Position numbers and translations under genes: made by a program. From positions 1 through 33,445 of the forward strand of contig NZ_JACJQJ010000086.1 of the NCBI RefSeq assembly GCF_014696615.1: a DNA stretch of 33,445 nt, written 5' to 3'. Of this stretch, positions 33,069-33,445 are shown piece after piece; the first letter of the stretch is position 1, and each line of letters begins with the position of its first letter. The stretch is from Nostoc linckia FACHB-104. GTDB taxonomy: Bacteria > Cyanobacteriota > Cyanobacteriia > Cyanobacteriales > Nostocaceae. The notes beneath the pieces were generated by a model. The model was not told the DNA's origin, made no database searches, and saw only the letters and a program-made list of their open reading frames with translations.

Positions 33069-33445
33069 ATGGCTGCTATGGAACGCGAATCAATTAACTT
33101 CAAACTTCCCAAAACCTTAACTAAAGCACTCCGCACTGCCGCACGAGAACGTCATACTACTGCTACCGATTTAGTGATCCAGGGTTTGTATCATGTCCTG
33201 GGGCCAACTCCTGGTACAGAAGTGAGTGTAGAAACTCGTCTACACAATCTAGAAGCCCAATTGACCGCGCTCGCCAATCGGCAAGAAAATAGTATAGAAT
33301 CTGGTGTAGAAAATAGCGTACAGCAAAGGCTTTCACTGTTAGATCAAAAAACCGAAGCCATTGCCCAACGCTTAGCAAAAATAGAAGGAGCAATTTCTGT
33401 CCTCTCTGGGCGCTCATATCCTAGCGCTAAGCGCAAATCAAATAA
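33069..33445 (+). CDS. RHH-like/coiled-coil protein, incomplete at window end
   Basis: The frame is open from ATG 33069 (a second ATG lies at 33078) to the last base of the window, without a stop. The N-terminus INFKLPKTLTKALRTAARER…TTATDLVIQGLYHVLG looks like a ribbon-helix-helix DNA-binding domain. After that comes a Gln/Glu-rich region likely to form a coiled coil (RLHNLEAQLTALANRQ, RLSLLDQKTEAIAQRLAKIE). It is divergently transcribed from the SNF2 helicase. A role as a small regulator or partition-type protein is a guess; the C-terminus is outside the window. Confidence 0.6.
   Translation, partial: MAAMERESINFKLPKTLTKALRTAARERHTTATDLVIQGLYHVLGPTPGTEVSVETRLHNLEAQLTALANRQENSIESGVENSVQQRLSLLDQKTEAIAQRLAKIEGAISVLSGRSYPSAKRKSN

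Noticed and set aside
1-33445. tRNA, rRNA or CRISPR arrays
   Set aside because: I looked for tRNA-like arms, conserved rRNA stretches and regular short repeats and found none.

Overview
The window looks like the chromosome of a filamentous cyanobacterium (Nostoc/Calothrix-like). The evidence is many copies of the HIP1 octamer GCGATCGC, typically cyanobacterial protein families (DUF1822, CHAT fused to NTPase and WD40, Tll0287-like heme sensors), and a heavy load of insertion sequences. It is an accessory region. I see no tRNA, rRNA, CRISPR array or core housekeeping operon.

Layout. (1) 1-5.0 kb is an IS graveyard. A decayed transposase gene is interrupted by a full-length group II intron (about 1273-3537) that encodes a reverse transcriptase with an HNH domain. 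Fragments of two IS5-type transposases and one IS110-type transposase follow. (2) 5.0-17.6 kb holds a caspase-like (CHAT) signalling region. It contains a 1158-residue CHAT-NTPase-WD40 protein on the plus strand, two small proteins on the minus strand (a Cys-containing 60-mer and a two-TM protein), a heme-c (CxxCH) HAMP sensor without an output domain, a second CHAT protein carrying two 'GPIA' modules, a PhnD-like lipoprotein, then on the plus strand a sigma-like/HTH protein and a DUF1822 protein. Two copies of a 92-bp MITE flank the sensor-CHAT block. (3) 17.6-21.4 kb has several strong inverted repeats, a 59-residue unknown protein, and a likely wall-lysis cassette: a small holin-like protein, a lysozyme-type hydrolase, and a peptidoglycan-binding protein with a His/Cys enzyme domain. 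A papain-family fragment follows. (4) 21.5-24.4 kb has an IS4 transposase gene and an intact IS5-type element nested in an IS1-type remnant. (5) 24.7-26.9 kb is a tight three-gene operon starting with a tyrosine recombinase. (6) 27.1-28.6 kb is a tnpB-only IS605/IS1341-type element that abuts the 3' end of a 1420-residue SNF2 helicase on the minus strand (28.6-32.8 kb). A divergent ribbon-helix-helix/coiled-coil gene runs off the window end.

How the genes may work together. Two CHAT proteases share the same N-terminal and protease halves but carry different C-terminal modules (NTPase/WD40 versus GPIA repeats). They lie near a heme/redox-type sensor, a ligand-binding lipoprotein and a lysis-type cassette. 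A stress- or invader-triggered caspase-like response is a reasonable hypothesis, but nothing in the sequence proves that these genes act in one pathway.
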